From: Shimia abyssi
GTDB taxonomy: Bacteria > Pseudomonadota > Alphaproteobacteria > Rhodobacterales > Rhodobacteraceae
Direction of reading: 5' to 3'
Length of the DNA: 64,000 nucleotides
Assembly (NCBI RefSeq): GCF_003014475.1
Contig: NZ_PYGJ01000009.1
Location: 62,001-126,000 of the forward strand
The position numbers and the translations under genes are program-made. Below, one piece after another: positions 1 through 8,869 of this stretch. Within the stretch, counting starts at the first letter, position 1. The number at the start of each line of letters is the position of its first letter. The notes under the pieces are model-generated. The model was not told the DNA's origin. It worked only from the letters and a program-made list of their open reading frames with translations, and made no database searches.

Positions 1-801
1 TTCAGAACTGCTGGCCTTGGATGCGGCAACTTCGGGGACAAAGGCAGCGTCGAATTGAATTTCGCCGTCGATGATCATATCGGGGTCTGCGGCCCGAACC
101 ATTTGCGTGGCTTGCACGACTTTGGACACTTTGGGGTGTTCAGCACTGCCAGCTGTAGAGAACGACAGCATCGCCACTCGTGCAGCTTCGCCAATCAGCG
201 CCTGATAAGACGCCGCAGAGGCGCGCGCGATTTCAGCCATTTCCGTTGCGTCGGGGTCAACAACCAATCCGCAATCCGCAAATATATGCGCGCCTTTGAC
301 GGTATGATGTTCGGCGCAGTAGAGCATGAGGAAGAAGCTGGAGACGAGATCGCAGCCGTGCGCTTTGCCGATGATCTGGAGCGCGGTTCGCACGGTGTCT
401 GACGTGGTTTCAACGGCCCCGCCCACAGTGCCATCGGCATACCCCTGTTGCACCAACATAGCTGCAAATGTCAGTCGGTTCTGGATCTGATGGCGCGCCA
501 TGTCCGGTGTCATGCCTTTGTGCGCGCGACGCGCGAGCAGGGCTACACTTAGTTCTGCTGTCAGCGGGTCGCGCGCGGGGTCATGAATGTCGATGCCGCC
601 CGAGACATCTTTGGGTGTCAGCCCGTGATCCTTTAGGTGCGCGGTGATTGTGGCAGTGTCGCCAACCAACAGGATCTTGGCGACGTTTTCGGTGCGGGCT
701 AAGAGTGCAGCCTCGACCACACGGGGATCATCGCCCTCGGAAAGGGCGATGATTTTATCTGAGCCGCTGGCAGCGCCAAGGATTTGACGAAGCGGCTTCA
801 C
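1..801 (-). CDS. pta: Phosphate acetyltransferase, C-terminus cut by window edge
   Basis: Converts acetyl-CoA and phosphate to acetyl phosphate and CoA, or the reverse. Next to xsc it turns the acetyl phosphate made from sulfoacetaldehyde into acetyl-CoA. I translated about 267 residues from a GTG at 799-801. The frame stays open to base 1, so the C-terminal part lies outside the window. Family features visible are the N-terminal ALSEGDDPRVVEAA segment, the VGGAVETTSDTVR segment and the FSTAGSAEHPKV segment typical of the phosphotransacetylase fold. The GTG lies 4 nt after the xsc stop with a purine-rich stretch inside the xsc end, so the two genes are almost certainly co-transcribed and translationally coupled. 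The context makes the xsc-pta form more likely than an acetate-overflow copy. Confidence 0.9.
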   Translation of the reverse strand, partial: MKPLRQILGAASGSDKIIALSEGDDPRVVEAALLARTENVAKILLVGDTATITAHLKDHGLTPKDVSGGIDIHDPARDPLTAELSVALLARRAHKGMTPDMARHQIQNRLTFAAMLVQQGYADGTVGGAVETTSDTVRTALQIIGKAHGCDLVSSFFLMLYCAEHHTVKGAHIFADCGLVVDPDATEMAEIARASAASYQALIGEAARVAMLSFSTAGSAEHPKVSKVVQATQMVRAADPDMIIDGEIQFDAAFVPEVAASKASSSE

Positions 802-805
802 TTGA

Positions 806-2581
806 TCAGCCTACCTGCTGCTGACGCATATCCGCAGGGTCGATCCCGGCGACCTCAACGGGTTTTTTCATGGCGTCGCGGCGGAAGGGCTCGCCCAGTT
901 CCTGGTTGATCATCGCTTCGATCAGAGTGGTGATACCGTTCTTCTGATCTTCGATAGCCTGGTTCAGGGCGGCGGTCAGCTCGTCCATGGTGTTTGCAAC
1001 CACACCCTTAAGGCCACATGCGTTTGCGATGCCGGCATAGGACACTTGGGTGTCCAGTTCCGTACCAACAAAGTTGTCTTCATACCAAAGCGTCGAGTTA
1101 CGCTTCTCGGCGCCCCACTGGTAGTTGCGGAACACGATCTGCGTGATCGCAGGCCATTCCTTGCGCCCAATCGCGGTGAGTTCGGTCACTGCGATACCAA
1201 AGGCGCCATCGCCGGAAAAGCCGACAACCGGGGTATCGGGGCAACCGATTTTTGCGCCAACAACCGACGGCAAGCCATAGCCACAAGGGCCGAACAGGCC
1301 GGGTGCCAGATATTTACGGCCCTCTTCAAAGGTTGGATAGGCGTTGCCGATCGCGCAGTTATTGCCGATGTCGGATGATATGATCGCCTCGCGCGGGAGA
1401 GCGGATTGGATAGCGCGCCAAGCCATACGGGGGCTCATCCAATCAGGCTTCGCGCCGCGGGCGCGTTCGTTCCATGTGGTGCCGGGATCGTCGTCTTCGT
1501 GATCCATCGAAGAAAGCTGCTGTGCCCATGCCGATTTTGTCGTCGAGATCAGGTTTAGACGCGCGTCGCGATCCTCGTCACCCGCGGTGCCGGAGAGCTT
1601 GTCGAGAATCGATGTGGCGACTTTCTTGGCGTCGCCAACGATGCCAACCGTGACCTTCTTGGTCAGGCCAATGCGGTCAGGGTTGATGTCGACCTGAATA
1701 ATCTTGGCGTCCTTGGGCCAGTAATCCATGCCATAGCCGGGCAGAGTGGAGAACGGGTTCAGGCGGGTGCCGAGAGCCAGAACCACGTCAGCCTTGGAAA
1801 TGAGCTCCATCCCGGCCTTGGAGCCGTTATAGCCCAGTGGGCCAGCAAAAAGCTGGTGAGAGCCGGGGAAGGCGTCGTTGTGCTGATAGCCACAGCAGAC
1901 TGGCGCTGAAAGACGCTCGGCCAGAGCCATGGAGGCTGGGATCGCGCCGCCAATAACCACACCTGCACCGTTCAGGATCACGGGGAAGCGGGCGTTGGAC
2001 AGCAGTTCGGCCGCTGCGTCCAGGGCCTCTTCGCCACCACCTGGGCGCTCAAACCCAACGATAGATGGCAATTCGATGTCGACAACCTGAGTAAAGTAGT
2101 CACGTGGCAGGTTGATCTGGGCCGGTGCTGAGTTGCGCTTGGCCTGCATAATGACCCGGTTGAGCACCTCGGCAACGCGGGATGGGTCGCGCACCTCTTC
2201 CTGATAGCAAACGCAATCAGCAAAGGCGTTCATTTGTTCCATTTCCTGGAAGCCGCCCTGACCCATGGTTTTGTTCGCGGCCTGAGGTGTCACCAGCAAG
2301 AGCGGCGTGTGGTTCCAGTAAGCAGTTTTCACAGCGGTCACAAAGTTTGTGATGCCGGGGCCGTTCTGAGCGATCATCATCGACATTTTGCCGGTCGCAC
2401 GGGTGTACCCGTCGGCCATCATGCCGCCCGATCCTTCGTGGGCGCAATCCCAGAACGAGATGCCTGCCTTGGGGAAAATGTCGGAAATCGGCATAAAGGC
2501 CGACCCGATAATGCCGAACGCATGTTCGATGCCGTGCAGTTGCAGCGTTTTTACGAACGCCTCTTCGGTTGTCATTTTCAT
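806..2581 (-). CDS. xsc: Sulfoacetaldehyde acetyltransferase (ThDP enzyme)
   Basis: Cleaves sulfoacetaldehyde with phosphate to sulfite and acetyl phosphate in the cytosol, the desulfonation step of taurine and other C2-sulfonate degradation. The 591-residue protein has the acetolactate-synthase-like layout: N-terminal pyrimidine-binding domain with GIIGSAFMP and the catalytic glutamate region CAHEGSGGMMADGY, a central domain, and a C-terminal diphosphate-binding domain with the GDGAFG...N metal motif (GFSGDGAFGIAVTEL, then NYQWGAEK). I chose ATG at 2579-2581 because AGGAG sits 8 nt upstream; a GTG three codons earlier overlaps that Shine-Dalgarno. It precedes pta by 4 nt and follows tauR on the same strand with a 100-nt gap, so it may have its own promoter or be read from tauR. 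Confidence 0.95.
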   Translation of the reverse strand: MKMTTEEAFVKTLQLHGIEHAFGIIGSAFMPISDIFPKAGISFWDCAHEGSGGMMADGYTRATGKMSMMIAQNGPGITNFVTAVKTAYWNHTPLLLVTPQAANKTMGQGGFQEMEQMNAFADCVCYQEEVRDPSRVAEVLNRVIMQAKRNSAPAQINLPRDYFTQVVDIELPSIVGFERPGGGEEALDAAAELLSNARFPVILNGAGVVIGGAIPASMALAERLSAPVCCGYQHNDAFPGSHQLFAGPLGYNGSKAGMELISKADVVLALGTRLNPFSTLPGYGMDYWPKDAKIIQVDINPDRIGLTKKVTVGIVGDAKKVATSILDKLSGTAGDEDRDARLNLISTTKSAWAQQLSSMDHEDDDPGTTWNERARGAKPDWMSPRMAWRAIQSALPREAIISSDIGNNCAIGNAYPTFEEGRKYLAPGLFGPCGYGLPSVVGAKIGCPDTPVVGFSGDGAFGIAVTELTAIGRKEWPAITQIVFRNYQWGAEKRNSTLWYEDNFVGTELDTQVSYAGIANACGLKGVVANTMDELTAALNQAIEDQKNGITTLIEAMINQELGEPFRRDAMKKPVEVAGIDPADMRQQQVG

Positions 2582-2681
2582 GTGAATCACTCCTGATGCG
2601 CCCGAAGGCGTTTTGCGACGAAATTACGGGTGGGGACGAATTGCCGTTAGGGCCAGTTATGCAAACCGGATAAGGCCAGAC

Positions 2682-4142
2682 TCAATTACCGTCGAAAGCT
2701 TGCGCAATTTTGGCAATACCATCGCCAATTCGACTGGCGGCAATCGAAGAATAACCAAGACGATAAAAATGAGTTGGGCGGTCTGGGCCTTGAAAAAATT
2801 GGTGACCAGGTTCGATCAACACGCCCTGAGATTGGAGGTGTTTGGCGGTTTCGACGGTGTCGAATTGGTCCGGGGCCTGCATCCAGAAAGAAGAACCGCC
2901 AAAAACGCCGGTCCCCGCGACGCGTAGGCCGTTTTCATCAATCGCCGTTTGCATGACGGCGCGGCGTTCGCTGAGTGCCTTGCGAATGCGGCGGATCAGG
3001 GCGTCGTAGTGGCCGAGCGACAGGAAATAGGCTGCAGTGCGCTGGATATGACCCGGAGGGTGGCGCAGGACGCTGGCGCGCAGGGCGCGGGCTTCGCGGA
3101 TAAAGCTCTCGGAACCGACGAGATAGCCAAGGCGTAAACCGGGAAAAAGCGATTTGGAAAAGCTGCCGACATATATCACACGGCCATCCGTATCCAGCGA
3201 TTTGAGCGCCGGAGTGGGGGCGTCGAGGAAGGACATTTCAAACTCATAATCATCCTCGACGATCAGGGCATCAATGGCGCGCGCCCGTTTCAAGAGCGCC
3301 TTACGGCGTGCCATGGGCATGGTCGCAGTTGTCGGGCATTGATGGCTGGGCGTTGCAAAAATAACGTCGGCCTCGCCGGGGATTTGCCCTGGCCGCATTC
3401 CATTTTTGTCAACATCCACAGGGGCCACGTGGCACCGGGATTGGTTCAAAATATCACGCAAGGCGTAGTAGCAGGGGTTCTCAATGGCCGCGACGCGCCG
3501 TTGGGTCAAGAGGATCTGGGCCGCGATCCAGAGCGCGTTTTGTGCGCCCAGTGTTATCAATATTTCCTCGGGGCGGGCGATAATGCCACGCCTTGGCAGA
3601 GTGTTGCGGGCGATGAACTCGACAAGGCGAGGATCGTCCTGATCAAAGTAATCAGCGGTGAGGGCCGTGAAGTCCTTTTGCCCAAGCGCCTGAAGTGCGC
3701 AAAGGCGCCAGTTTGAATGATCAAAAAGCGCTGGGTCGGTCTGCCCATAGACAAACGGATAGCGATAGCTGGCCCAATCGTGGGGTTTTTCCAGCGTGTT
3801 GCCGCCCGTAAACCGACGCCCGATGGCGCGCGACCAGTCGACGGTTTCTTCGCCCTTTTCGGGCGGTGTGAAATCGGGTGGGACGGGGGCATTGTCGGAC
3901 ACGAAATATCCCGAGCGTCCGCGCGAGGTGAGGTAGTCATTCGCCAAAAGTTCGGTATAGGCCAGCGTTACAGTGATCCGGCTGACGCCGAGATGTGCGG
4001 CGAGACGTCGGCTGGAGGGGAGTTTTTCACCTTTACGAAAGCGCCCCGAGAGGATCCCTTCAGCGATCATCTGCTGGATTTGAGCCTGCAGGGTGCCTTG
4101 GGACTCGGGAGACAAAAAGAAAGTTTCGACTGAAATCGCCAT
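2682..4142 (-). CDS. tauR: MocR/GntR-family taurine regulator TauR
   Basis: A PLP-dependent transcription factor expected to activate taurine genes. Residues about 15-80 form a GntR-type winged helix (GTLQAQIQQMI...LPSSRRLAAHLGVSRITVTLAYTEL). Residues about 110-480 form a class I aminotransferase-like domain with the PLP-lysine region GSFSKSLFPGLRLGY. The 486-residue length is normal for MocR proteins. Assignment as TauR rather than another MocR member rests on position between tpa and xsc and on two CTGGAC half-sites just upstream of its own start (4158-4190). The arrangement differs from the usual divergent tauR/tpa pair: here tpa, a GNAT gene, tauR and xsc all lie on the minus strand, and no tauABC importer is present. 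Confidence 0.88.
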   Translation of the reverse strand: MAISVETFFLSPESQGTLQAQIQQMIAEGILSGRFRKGEKLPSSRRLAAHLGVSRITVTLAYTELLANDYLTSRGRSGYFVSDNAPVPPDFTPPEKGEETVDWSRAIGRRFTGGNTLEKPHDWASYRYPFVYGQTDPALFDHSNWRLCALQALGQKDFTALTADYFDQDDPRLVEFIARNTLPRRGIIARPEEILITLGAQNALWIAAQILLTQRRVAAIENPCYYALRDILNQSRCHVAPVDVDKNGMRPGQIPGEADVIFATPSHQCPTTATMPMARRKALLKRARAIDALIVEDDYEFEMSFLDAPTPALKSLDTDGRVIYVGSFSKSLFPGLRLGYLVGSESFIREARALRASVLRHPPGHIQRTAAYFLSLGHYDALIRRIRKALSERRAVMQTAIDENGLRVAGTGVFGGSSFWMQAPDQFDTVETAKHLQSQGVLIEPGHQFFQGPDRPTHFYRLGYSSIAASRIGDGIAKIAQAFDGN

Positions 4143-4157
4143 AAGGGCGAGCGTATA

Positions 4158-4190
4158 CTGGACTTAAGTAAGGTGCAATCTGGACTGTAA
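4158..4190 (-). promoter_or_regulatory. Candidate TauR operator upstream of tauR (two CTGGAC direct repeats)
   Basis: Two copies of CTGGACT, at 4158-4164 and 4180-4186, lie 22 bp apart (two helical turns) in the same orientation. They are followed by TAA and GTAA and sit 15-50 bp upstream of the tauR ATG. From memory, TauR of purple bacteria binds CTGGAC-type direct repeats, which these match. That would imply autoregulation. Orientation relative to tauR and exact contacts are inference. Confidence 0.6.
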
Positions 4191-4193
4191 TGT

Positions 4194-4781
4194 TTAGGTA
4201 TAGGACTTCATTTTGAGTTCCAATCCCGCGCGTACGGCGGGCCATTCGTGCGCAAGGATCGAATAAACGGCGGTGTCGCGCAAAGAACCGTTGGGCATAA
4301 TCGTATGAGACCGCAGGATGCCGTCGAGCTTGGCCCCAAGCCGTTCGATGGCGCGCCGCGACTGTTGATTCATAAAATGGGTGCGAAATTCGACTGCGAT
4401 GCAGTCGAGCGACTCAAACGCGTGGCGCAGCAAAAGAAATTTGCATTCCGTATTGATTGGGCCGCGTTGAACCGATTTGCGGTGCCATGTCGAACCGATT
4501 TCCAGACGACGGTTGGCGGCATCGATGTTCATATAAGTGGTCATGCCCACGGGTCGGCGATTTGCGTCCAGAATGGCAAAAGGCAGCATGGTTTCAAGTG
4601 CCTGCAAGCCGCATCGTCGATCGATTTCGGCTGATACGTCGGCTGGGGCAGGTACGGATGTGTACCAGAGTTCGTGTAGGTTGCCGTCGGCGCTGGCCTC
4701 GGCCAGATCTGCCGCATGTGTTTGCGAAAGCGGTTCCAGGTGGACATGTGTGCCGGAGAATTCGGTGGGCGCTGGCCACAT
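4194..4781 (-). CDS. GNAT-family N-acetyltransferase (RimJ/RimL-like)
   Basis: A 195-residue acetyl-CoA-dependent N-acetyltransferase of the RimJ/RimL type; the substrate is not evident. Family features are the N-terminal HVHLEPLSQTHAADL strand-helix, the central RRLEIGSTWHRK segment and the acetyl-CoA-binding region ending in NQQSRRAIERLGAKLDGILR. ATG at 4779-4781 is preferred, with AAAGGA about 8 nt upstream; an upstream in-frame extension of 35 residues has no ribosome site and low-complexity composition. It lies 97 nt after tpa and 51 nt before the tauR start. Two stable hairpins between it and tpa suggest reduced readthrough from tpa. A taurine role is possible only by position. Confidence 0.85.
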   Translation of the reverse strand: MWPAPTEFSGTHVHLEPLSQTHAADLAEASADGNLHELWYTSVPAPADVSAEIDRRCGLQALETMLPFAILDANRRPVGMTTYMNIDAANRRLEIGSTWHRKSVQRGPINTECKFLLLRHAFESLDCIAVEFRTHFMNQQSRRAIERLGAKLDGILRSHTIMPNGSLRDTAVYSILAHEWPAVRAGLELKMKSYT

Positions 4782-4806
4782 GGTGTTTTCCTTTGGAAGG
4801 ACGCGC

Positions 4807-4860
4807 CGTCCGCCCCCGCAGAGGGGCCGGACGACGCGGGCTGGCGTGGGAACGCCAACC
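4807..4860 (-). terminator. Two tandem GC-rich hairpins between tpa and the GNAT gene
   Basis: Hairpin 1 is 4839-4860 (arms of 9 bp with one mismatch, 4-nt loop). Hairpin 2 is 4807-4833 (11-bp arms with one mismatch, 5-nt loop). Both follow the tpa stop on the minus strand. Neither has a U-run, so they may be a weak or Rho-assisted terminator, or an mRNA-stabilising element. Confidence 0.45.
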
Positions 4861-4878
4861 GGGAAAGGTGGATGGGGG

Positions 4879-6279
4879 TTAACCAAACACTTTGGTTAGC
4901 GCCTGATCGACAGCGTCGGTGATGGCGTCGATATCGTCAGCCGTGGCGATCAATGCGGGCGAGAAGGCCAGAACATTGTTACGACCCGGAATAGACCGGT
5001 TTGCCGCGCCGATGATAACACCCAGCGCTCCACATTCTGCGACAACGGCCATAACGTGTTTCTCGTCAACGGGTTCCTTTGTCGTGCGGTCTTTGACCAG
5101 TTCAATTCCAAGGAACAGGCCTTTTCCCCGCACATCGCCGATGATGTCATGTTTCTCCATCAACGCATTCAGGTTCCCCTTCATGCGTGCGCCCATGGCG
5201 GTGCAGTTTTCGAGCAGGCCCTCTTCTTCGATGATGGCCATGTTTTCCAGCGCGGCTGCTGGACCAGCGGTACACCCCCCAAAGGTGGAGATATCGCGGA
5301 AATGGTCGAGCTTGTCCGATGGGTTGGATTTGAACAGCTCAAACACCTCTTCGGTGGTGACCATACAGGCGATGGCGGCATACCCAGAGGCGACGCCCTT
5401 GGCCATCGTCACAAAGTCAGGCTTGATGCCATAGTGTTGATAGCCGAACCATTCCGTCCCGGTGCGCCCGACGCCACAGACCACTTCGTCGATGTGAAGC
5501 AGGATGTCGTACTGCTTGCAGATTTCCTGAACGCGGTCCCAATACCCTTCGGGGGCCTCGATTACGCCACCACCTGCGGTGACCGGTTCCAGGCATAACG
5601 CACCAACAGTTTCGGGGCCTTCGCGCAGGATGATCTCTTCAATCTGGTTGGCAGCAGCAATGCCGAATTCGCGGCCCGAGAGATGGTCGAGACCAAGCTC
5701 GTGTTTGCGGTATTCCATGCAATGAGGGACCCGCACAAAATCAGGCGCAAAGGGGCCGTATTGCATGTTGCGCTCATCCTGCCCACCGGCGGACATTGTG
5801 GCGAGTGTTGAACCGTGGTAATCACGTTCACGGTACAGGATCTTGGTCTTTTTGCCACCGTATTTCTTGTGCGCGATCTGGCGCACCATTTTGAACGCCT
5901 TCTCGTTCGCTTCGGACCCGGAATTGGTGTAGTAGACGCGGGACATGCCGGGCATTTTTTCGATCAGCTTTTCAGCAAAAAGTGCGGCAGGGATCGAGCC
6001 GGCAGCCTGCGCAAAGTAGCACATTTTCATGATCTGATCGCGCACAGCATTGGCTATACGTTCGCGGCCATAGCCGACATTGACAGTCCAGACCGCGCCG
6101 GATACGGCATCAATATATTCCTTGCCGTTCTGGTCCCAGACACGCATCCCCTTGCCTTCGATGATGATGCGTGGATCACCGGTTTCAAAGGGTTTGTGCT
6201 GGACCAGATGGTGCCAGACATGGGCTTTGTCAGCGCTGACGACGCGGCTCAGGTCGTTCTCGTTCAGGGTGCCATCCAT
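4879..6279 (-). CDS. tpa: Taurine-pyruvate aminotransferase
   Basis: Transaminates taurine with pyruvate to sulfoacetaldehyde and alanine in the cytosol, feeding Xsc. The 466-residue protein is a class III aminotransferase: TNSGSEANEKAFKMVRQ cofactor phosphate region, RDYHGSTLATMSAGGQ, the Asp of LHIDEVVCGVGRTGT, and the Schiff-base lysine in TMAKGVASGY. Length and motifs fit Tpa better than generic omega-transaminases, and xsc/pta/tauR nearby support it. ATG at 6277-6279 has AGGAG 10 nt upstream. The 207-nt region upstream carries an inverted repeat that may bind TauR. No alanine dehydrogenase gene, which often recycles the pyruvate, is visible. Confidence 0.93.
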   Translation of the reverse strand: MDGTLNENDLSRVVSADKAHVWHHLVQHKPFETGDPRIIIEGKGMRVWDQNGKEYIDAVSGAVWTVNVGYGRERIANAVRDQIMKMCYFAQAAGSIPAALFAEKLIEKMPGMSRVYYTNSGSEANEKAFKMVRQIAHKKYGGKKTKILYRERDYHGSTLATMSAGGQDERNMQYGPFAPDFVRVPHCMEYRKHELGLDHLSGREFGIAAANQIEEIILREGPETVGALCLEPVTAGGGVIEAPEGYWDRVQEICKQYDILLHIDEVVCGVGRTGTEWFGYQHYGIKPDFVTMAKGVASGYAAIACMVTTEEVFELFKSNPSDKLDHFRDISTFGGCTAGPAAALENMAIIEEEGLLENCTAMGARMKGNLNALMEKHDIIGDVRGKGLFLGIELVKDRTTKEPVDEKHVMAVVAECGALGVIIGAANRSIPGRNNVLAFSPALIATADDIDAITDAVDQALTKVFG

Positions 6280-6376
6280 GACGCGTAAACTCCTCGGACT
6301 GGGGGCGGTGTGGGAATAGTGGCGTGCACCCGTGAACGGGAGGTTGCCTTACGCCGTATCCTCGCTCGTTTTGTAG

Positions 6377-6419
6377 GTTTGGATATAGGGCCAGAAATGA
6401 CACACATATATGTCCAAAC
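6377..6419 (-). promoter_or_regulatory. Inverted repeat in the tpa promoter region, possible TauR site
   Basis: GTTTGGATATA at 6377-6387 is mirrored by TATATGTCCAAAC at 6407-6419 (one mismatch), centred about 120 bp upstream of the tpa ATG. Read on the minus strand the stretch also contains TTGGAC and, 23 bp on, CTGGCC, close to the CTGGAC pair before tauR. Binding by TauR is inference. Confidence 0.4.
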
Positions 6420-6433
6420 AGAAGGCCGGGAAA

Positions 6434-6457
6434 TACCGGGATTGCGACATCCCGGTA
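6434..6457 (-). terminator. Probable terminator after the aldehyde dehydrogenase gene
   Basis: Perfect 9-bp stem (6434-6442 with 6449-6457), 6-nt loop, 30 nt after the stop of the aldehyde dehydrogenase. The following U-run is only three bases on the minus strand, so efficiency is uncertain. Confidence 0.55.
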
Positions 6458-6486
6458 TGCCTTAGCGCGTTTCTATCTAGGGGGCA

Positions 6487-7914
6487 TCAGCCCATGGGAA
6501 CGCCCGAAATCGCCTTGGTTTCGCAGAACTCTTCGAGCCCCCATTCGCCGCCTTCGCGCCCGTTGCCAGACTGTTTGTAACCGCCAAAGGGTGATCCCTG
6601 AATGCGGCCGATACCGTTGGTTTCAACCATACCTGAACGCACCTTGCGCGCCATCCGCAGGCGTTTTTCATCGTCCTGCGTCTGTACATAGTTGGTAAGG
6701 CCATAAACCGTGTCATTGGCCATTTCGACGGCTTGTTCTTCGGTGTCAAACGGGGTGATCGACAGAACCGGGCCAAAGATTTCTTCGCGATAGATCGTCA
6801 TGTCGGGCGTGACGTCGGCAAAGACGGTTGGGCGCACAAAGTACCCTTTGTTCATGCCCTCGGGGCGGCCAAGGCCACCGGCCAAAACAGTTGCACCCTC
6901 TTTGATCCCTGTTTCGATCAGGCCCTGAATCTTGTTGAATTGTACCTCGGACACAACTGGGCCAATATGGCGTCCGCTTTGTGTGGTGGGGCCAACTTGG
7001 GTTGCCTCGGCGGCGGCCTTGGCGATTTCGAGTGCCTTGGGATAGGCAGAGCGCTCAACCATCATGCGGGTCGGTGCGTTACACGACTGGCCAGAATTGT
7101 TCATGCAATGGATCACACCGCGTTTCACAGCCTTTTCATCGGCGTCGGCAAAGATCACGTTGGCGCCCTTGCCCCCCAGTTCGAGGCTGACGCGTTTGAG
7201 CGTATCCGCAGCGGCTTTGGAAATCGCAATGCCCGCGCGGGTCGAACCGGTAAAGCTAACCATGTCGACATCAGGATGCGACGAAAGCTGTGAGCCGACC
7301 CCTACGCCATCGCCGTTCACAAGGTTGAACACACCCGGAGGAAAACCGGCCTCGTCAACGATTTCGGCAAAAACAATCGAAGAAAGCGGCGCGATTTCAG
7401 AAGGTTTCAGAACCATGGTGCAGCCAACCGCCATCGCGGGAATTGCTTTGAGCACCACCTGATTCATCGGCCAGTTCCATGGTGTGATTAGCGCGCAAAC
7501 ACCAATTGGTTCCTTGCGGATGCGATCAGCACCCATTTCGACTTCAAACTCAAAATTCTCAAGCGCCTCAAGAAAACCTGCCAGGTGCCATTCGCCGGAA
7601 CCCCATTGGCCGTTGCGCGCCAGATCAATCGGCGCGCCCATTTCCATGCGGATTGCCTCGGCCATGTCGTCGCGGCGTGTGTTGTATACCTCGCCAAGTT
7701 TGCGAAGCAGCGCGACGCGCTCTGCCAGCGGGGTCTCTGCCCAGCCGTCAAATGCGGCGCGGGCGGCGGCAACAGCGGCGTCCGTGTCGGCCTGATCACC
7801 GAGCGAAATAACGGCGCAAACCTCCTCTGTTGCCGGGTCAATAACGTCTAAATCATTGGCGGCTGCGGGGTTTACCCACTGGCCGTTGATATAGAATTGG
7901 CGTTTCTCGATCAT
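6487..7914 (-). CDS. NAD(P)-dependent aldehyde dehydrogenase
   Basis: Oxidises an aldehyde to its acid with NAD(P)+. The 475-residue protein has the standard ALDH layout: PWNWPMNQ and KPSEIAPLS cofactor-binding segments, GFTGSTRAG-like glycine turn (SFTGSTRAG), the general-base glutamate in SLELGGKG and the nucleophilic cysteine in NNSGQSCNAPTRM. ATG at 7912-7914 is chosen because AGGGAG lies about 7 nt upstream; an 18-residue extension lacks this. It ends with a hairpin before tpa, so it is probably a separate unit. Substrate is unknown. A role on sulfoacetaldehyde, or as the missing BoxD, cannot be supported from the sequence. Confidence 0.9.
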   Translation of the reverse strand: MIEKRQFYINGQWVNPAAANDLDVIDPATEEVCAVISLGDQADTDAAVAAARAAFDGWAETPLAERVALLRKLGEVYNTRRDDMAEAIRMEMGAPIDLARNGQWGSGEWHLAGFLEALENFEFEVEMGADRIRKEPIGVCALITPWNWPMNQVVLKAIPAMAVGCTMVLKPSEIAPLSSIVFAEIVDEAGFPPGVFNLVNGDGVGVGSQLSSHPDVDMVSFTGSTRAGIAISKAAADTLKRVSLELGGKGANVIFADADEKAVKRGVIHCMNNSGQSCNAPTRMMVERSAYPKALEIAKAAAEATQVGPTTQSGRHIGPVVSEVQFNKIQGLIETGIKEGATVLAGGLGRPEGMNKGYFVRPTVFADVTPDMTIYREEIFGPVLSITPFDTEEQAVEMANDTVYGLTNYVQTQDDEKRLRMARKVRSGMVETNGIGRIQGSPFGGYKQSGNGREGGEWGLEEFCETKAISGVPMG

Positions 7915-8173
7915 AATGTTCTCCCTACACGTTGGAATCACTCTGTCAGCGGGCTTTTGAGTCTTCAAGTGGTGCGATTGCAGGTGGGCAAAATCGCGTC
8001 ATTGACGTCGCGCGATTTGGGGGTGGAAACTGTCGGTGAGAAGAGTAGTCTTGCTCCGTCGTTACTGAGACAAACCTCGTCAGCAGTTTATTTCGCAGGT
8101 GGCCTGTGCAAACACCCAATTGCGCTTATGTCATAGGCAACCTGTTTTTTGGAACCACGAAAGGGAGACACCA

Positions 8174-8827
8174 ATGGGTCTGAGAATCAACGATACCGTC
8201 CCGAATTTCACCGCCGAAACCGATCAGGGCACAATCACATTCCACGATTGGATTGGTGACAGCTGGGCGATCTTGTTTAGCCACCCCAAGGATTTCACGC
8301 CGGTCTGTACGACCGAATTTGGCGCGGTTGCGCAGCTGGCCGACGAATGGGCCGCGCGTAACACCAAGGTCATGGGCGTTTCCGTGGATGGTGTCGAAGA
8401 TCACAAGGGTTGGAAAAAAGACATCGAATCCTTTGGCGGCGCGCCTGCCGGTTTCCCGATCATTGCTGACGATGGCTTGGCCGTGTCCAAGGCGTTCGAC
8501 ATGTTGCCCGCCGAGGCGTATCTGCCCGACGGTCGCACACCAGCAGACAGCGCCACAGTGCGCTCGGTCTTTATCATTGGCCCGGACAAGCAGCTGAAGT
8601 TGTCGATGACCTATCCCATGACGGTCGGTCGGAACTTTGCGGAAATCCTGCGCGCGCTGGACGGATTGCAGACCACGGCCAAGGAAAACGTGGCTACACC
8701 CGCAAACTGGACACCCGGCGGTGATGTGGTCATTCCCGTTGCCGTCAGCAACGAAGACGCCACCGCGAAATACGGTGAATTCACCACGCATTTCCCCTAT
8801 CTGCGCATGACCAAATTGCCGGAGTAA
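8174..8827 (+). CDS. 1-Cys peroxiredoxin (Prx6 type)
   Basis: Reduces hydrogen peroxide and alkyl hydroperoxides, probably cytosolic. The 217-residue length and domain order match the Prx6 class: an N-terminal thioredoxin-like fold with the peroxidatic cysteine in HPKDFTPVCTTEFG, followed by the C-terminal extension (YPMTVGRNFAEILRALDGLQ...) typical of this class. ATG at 8174 is chosen over an upstream start because GGGAG precedes it by 6 nt. It is divergent from the aldehyde dehydrogenase across 259 nt in which I recognise no operator. A strong hairpin follows the stop. Confidence 0.92.
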   Translation: MGLRINDTVPNFTAETDQGTITFHDWIGDSWAILFSHPKDFTPVCTTEFGAVAQLADEWAARNTKVMGVSVDGVEDHKGWKKDIESFGGAPAGFPIIADDGLAVSKAFDMLPAEAYLPDGRTPADSATVRSVFIIGPDKQLKLSMTYPMTVGRNFAEILRALDGLQTTAKENVATPANWTPGGDVVIPVAVSNEDATAKYGEFTTHFPYLRMTKLPE

Positions 8828-8836
8828 AACCCGGTT

Positions 8837-8865
8837 CGGGCGACACGTGAACTGCGTGTCGCCCG
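8837..8865. terminator. Shared hairpin between convergent genes
   Basis: Perfect 11-bp stem (8837-8847 with 8855-8865), 7-nt loop, placed between the convergent ends of the peroxiredoxin and amidohydrolase genes. No U-run on either side; position supports a bidirectional terminator. Confidence 0.6.
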
Positions 8866-8869
8866 ATTG

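Noticed and set aside
6487-7914. Assignment of the aldehyde dehydrogenase as BoxD or sulfoacetaldehyde dehydrogenase
   Set aside because: It lacks a BoxR-like site and is separated from both pathways by terminators; motifs are generic for the superfamily.
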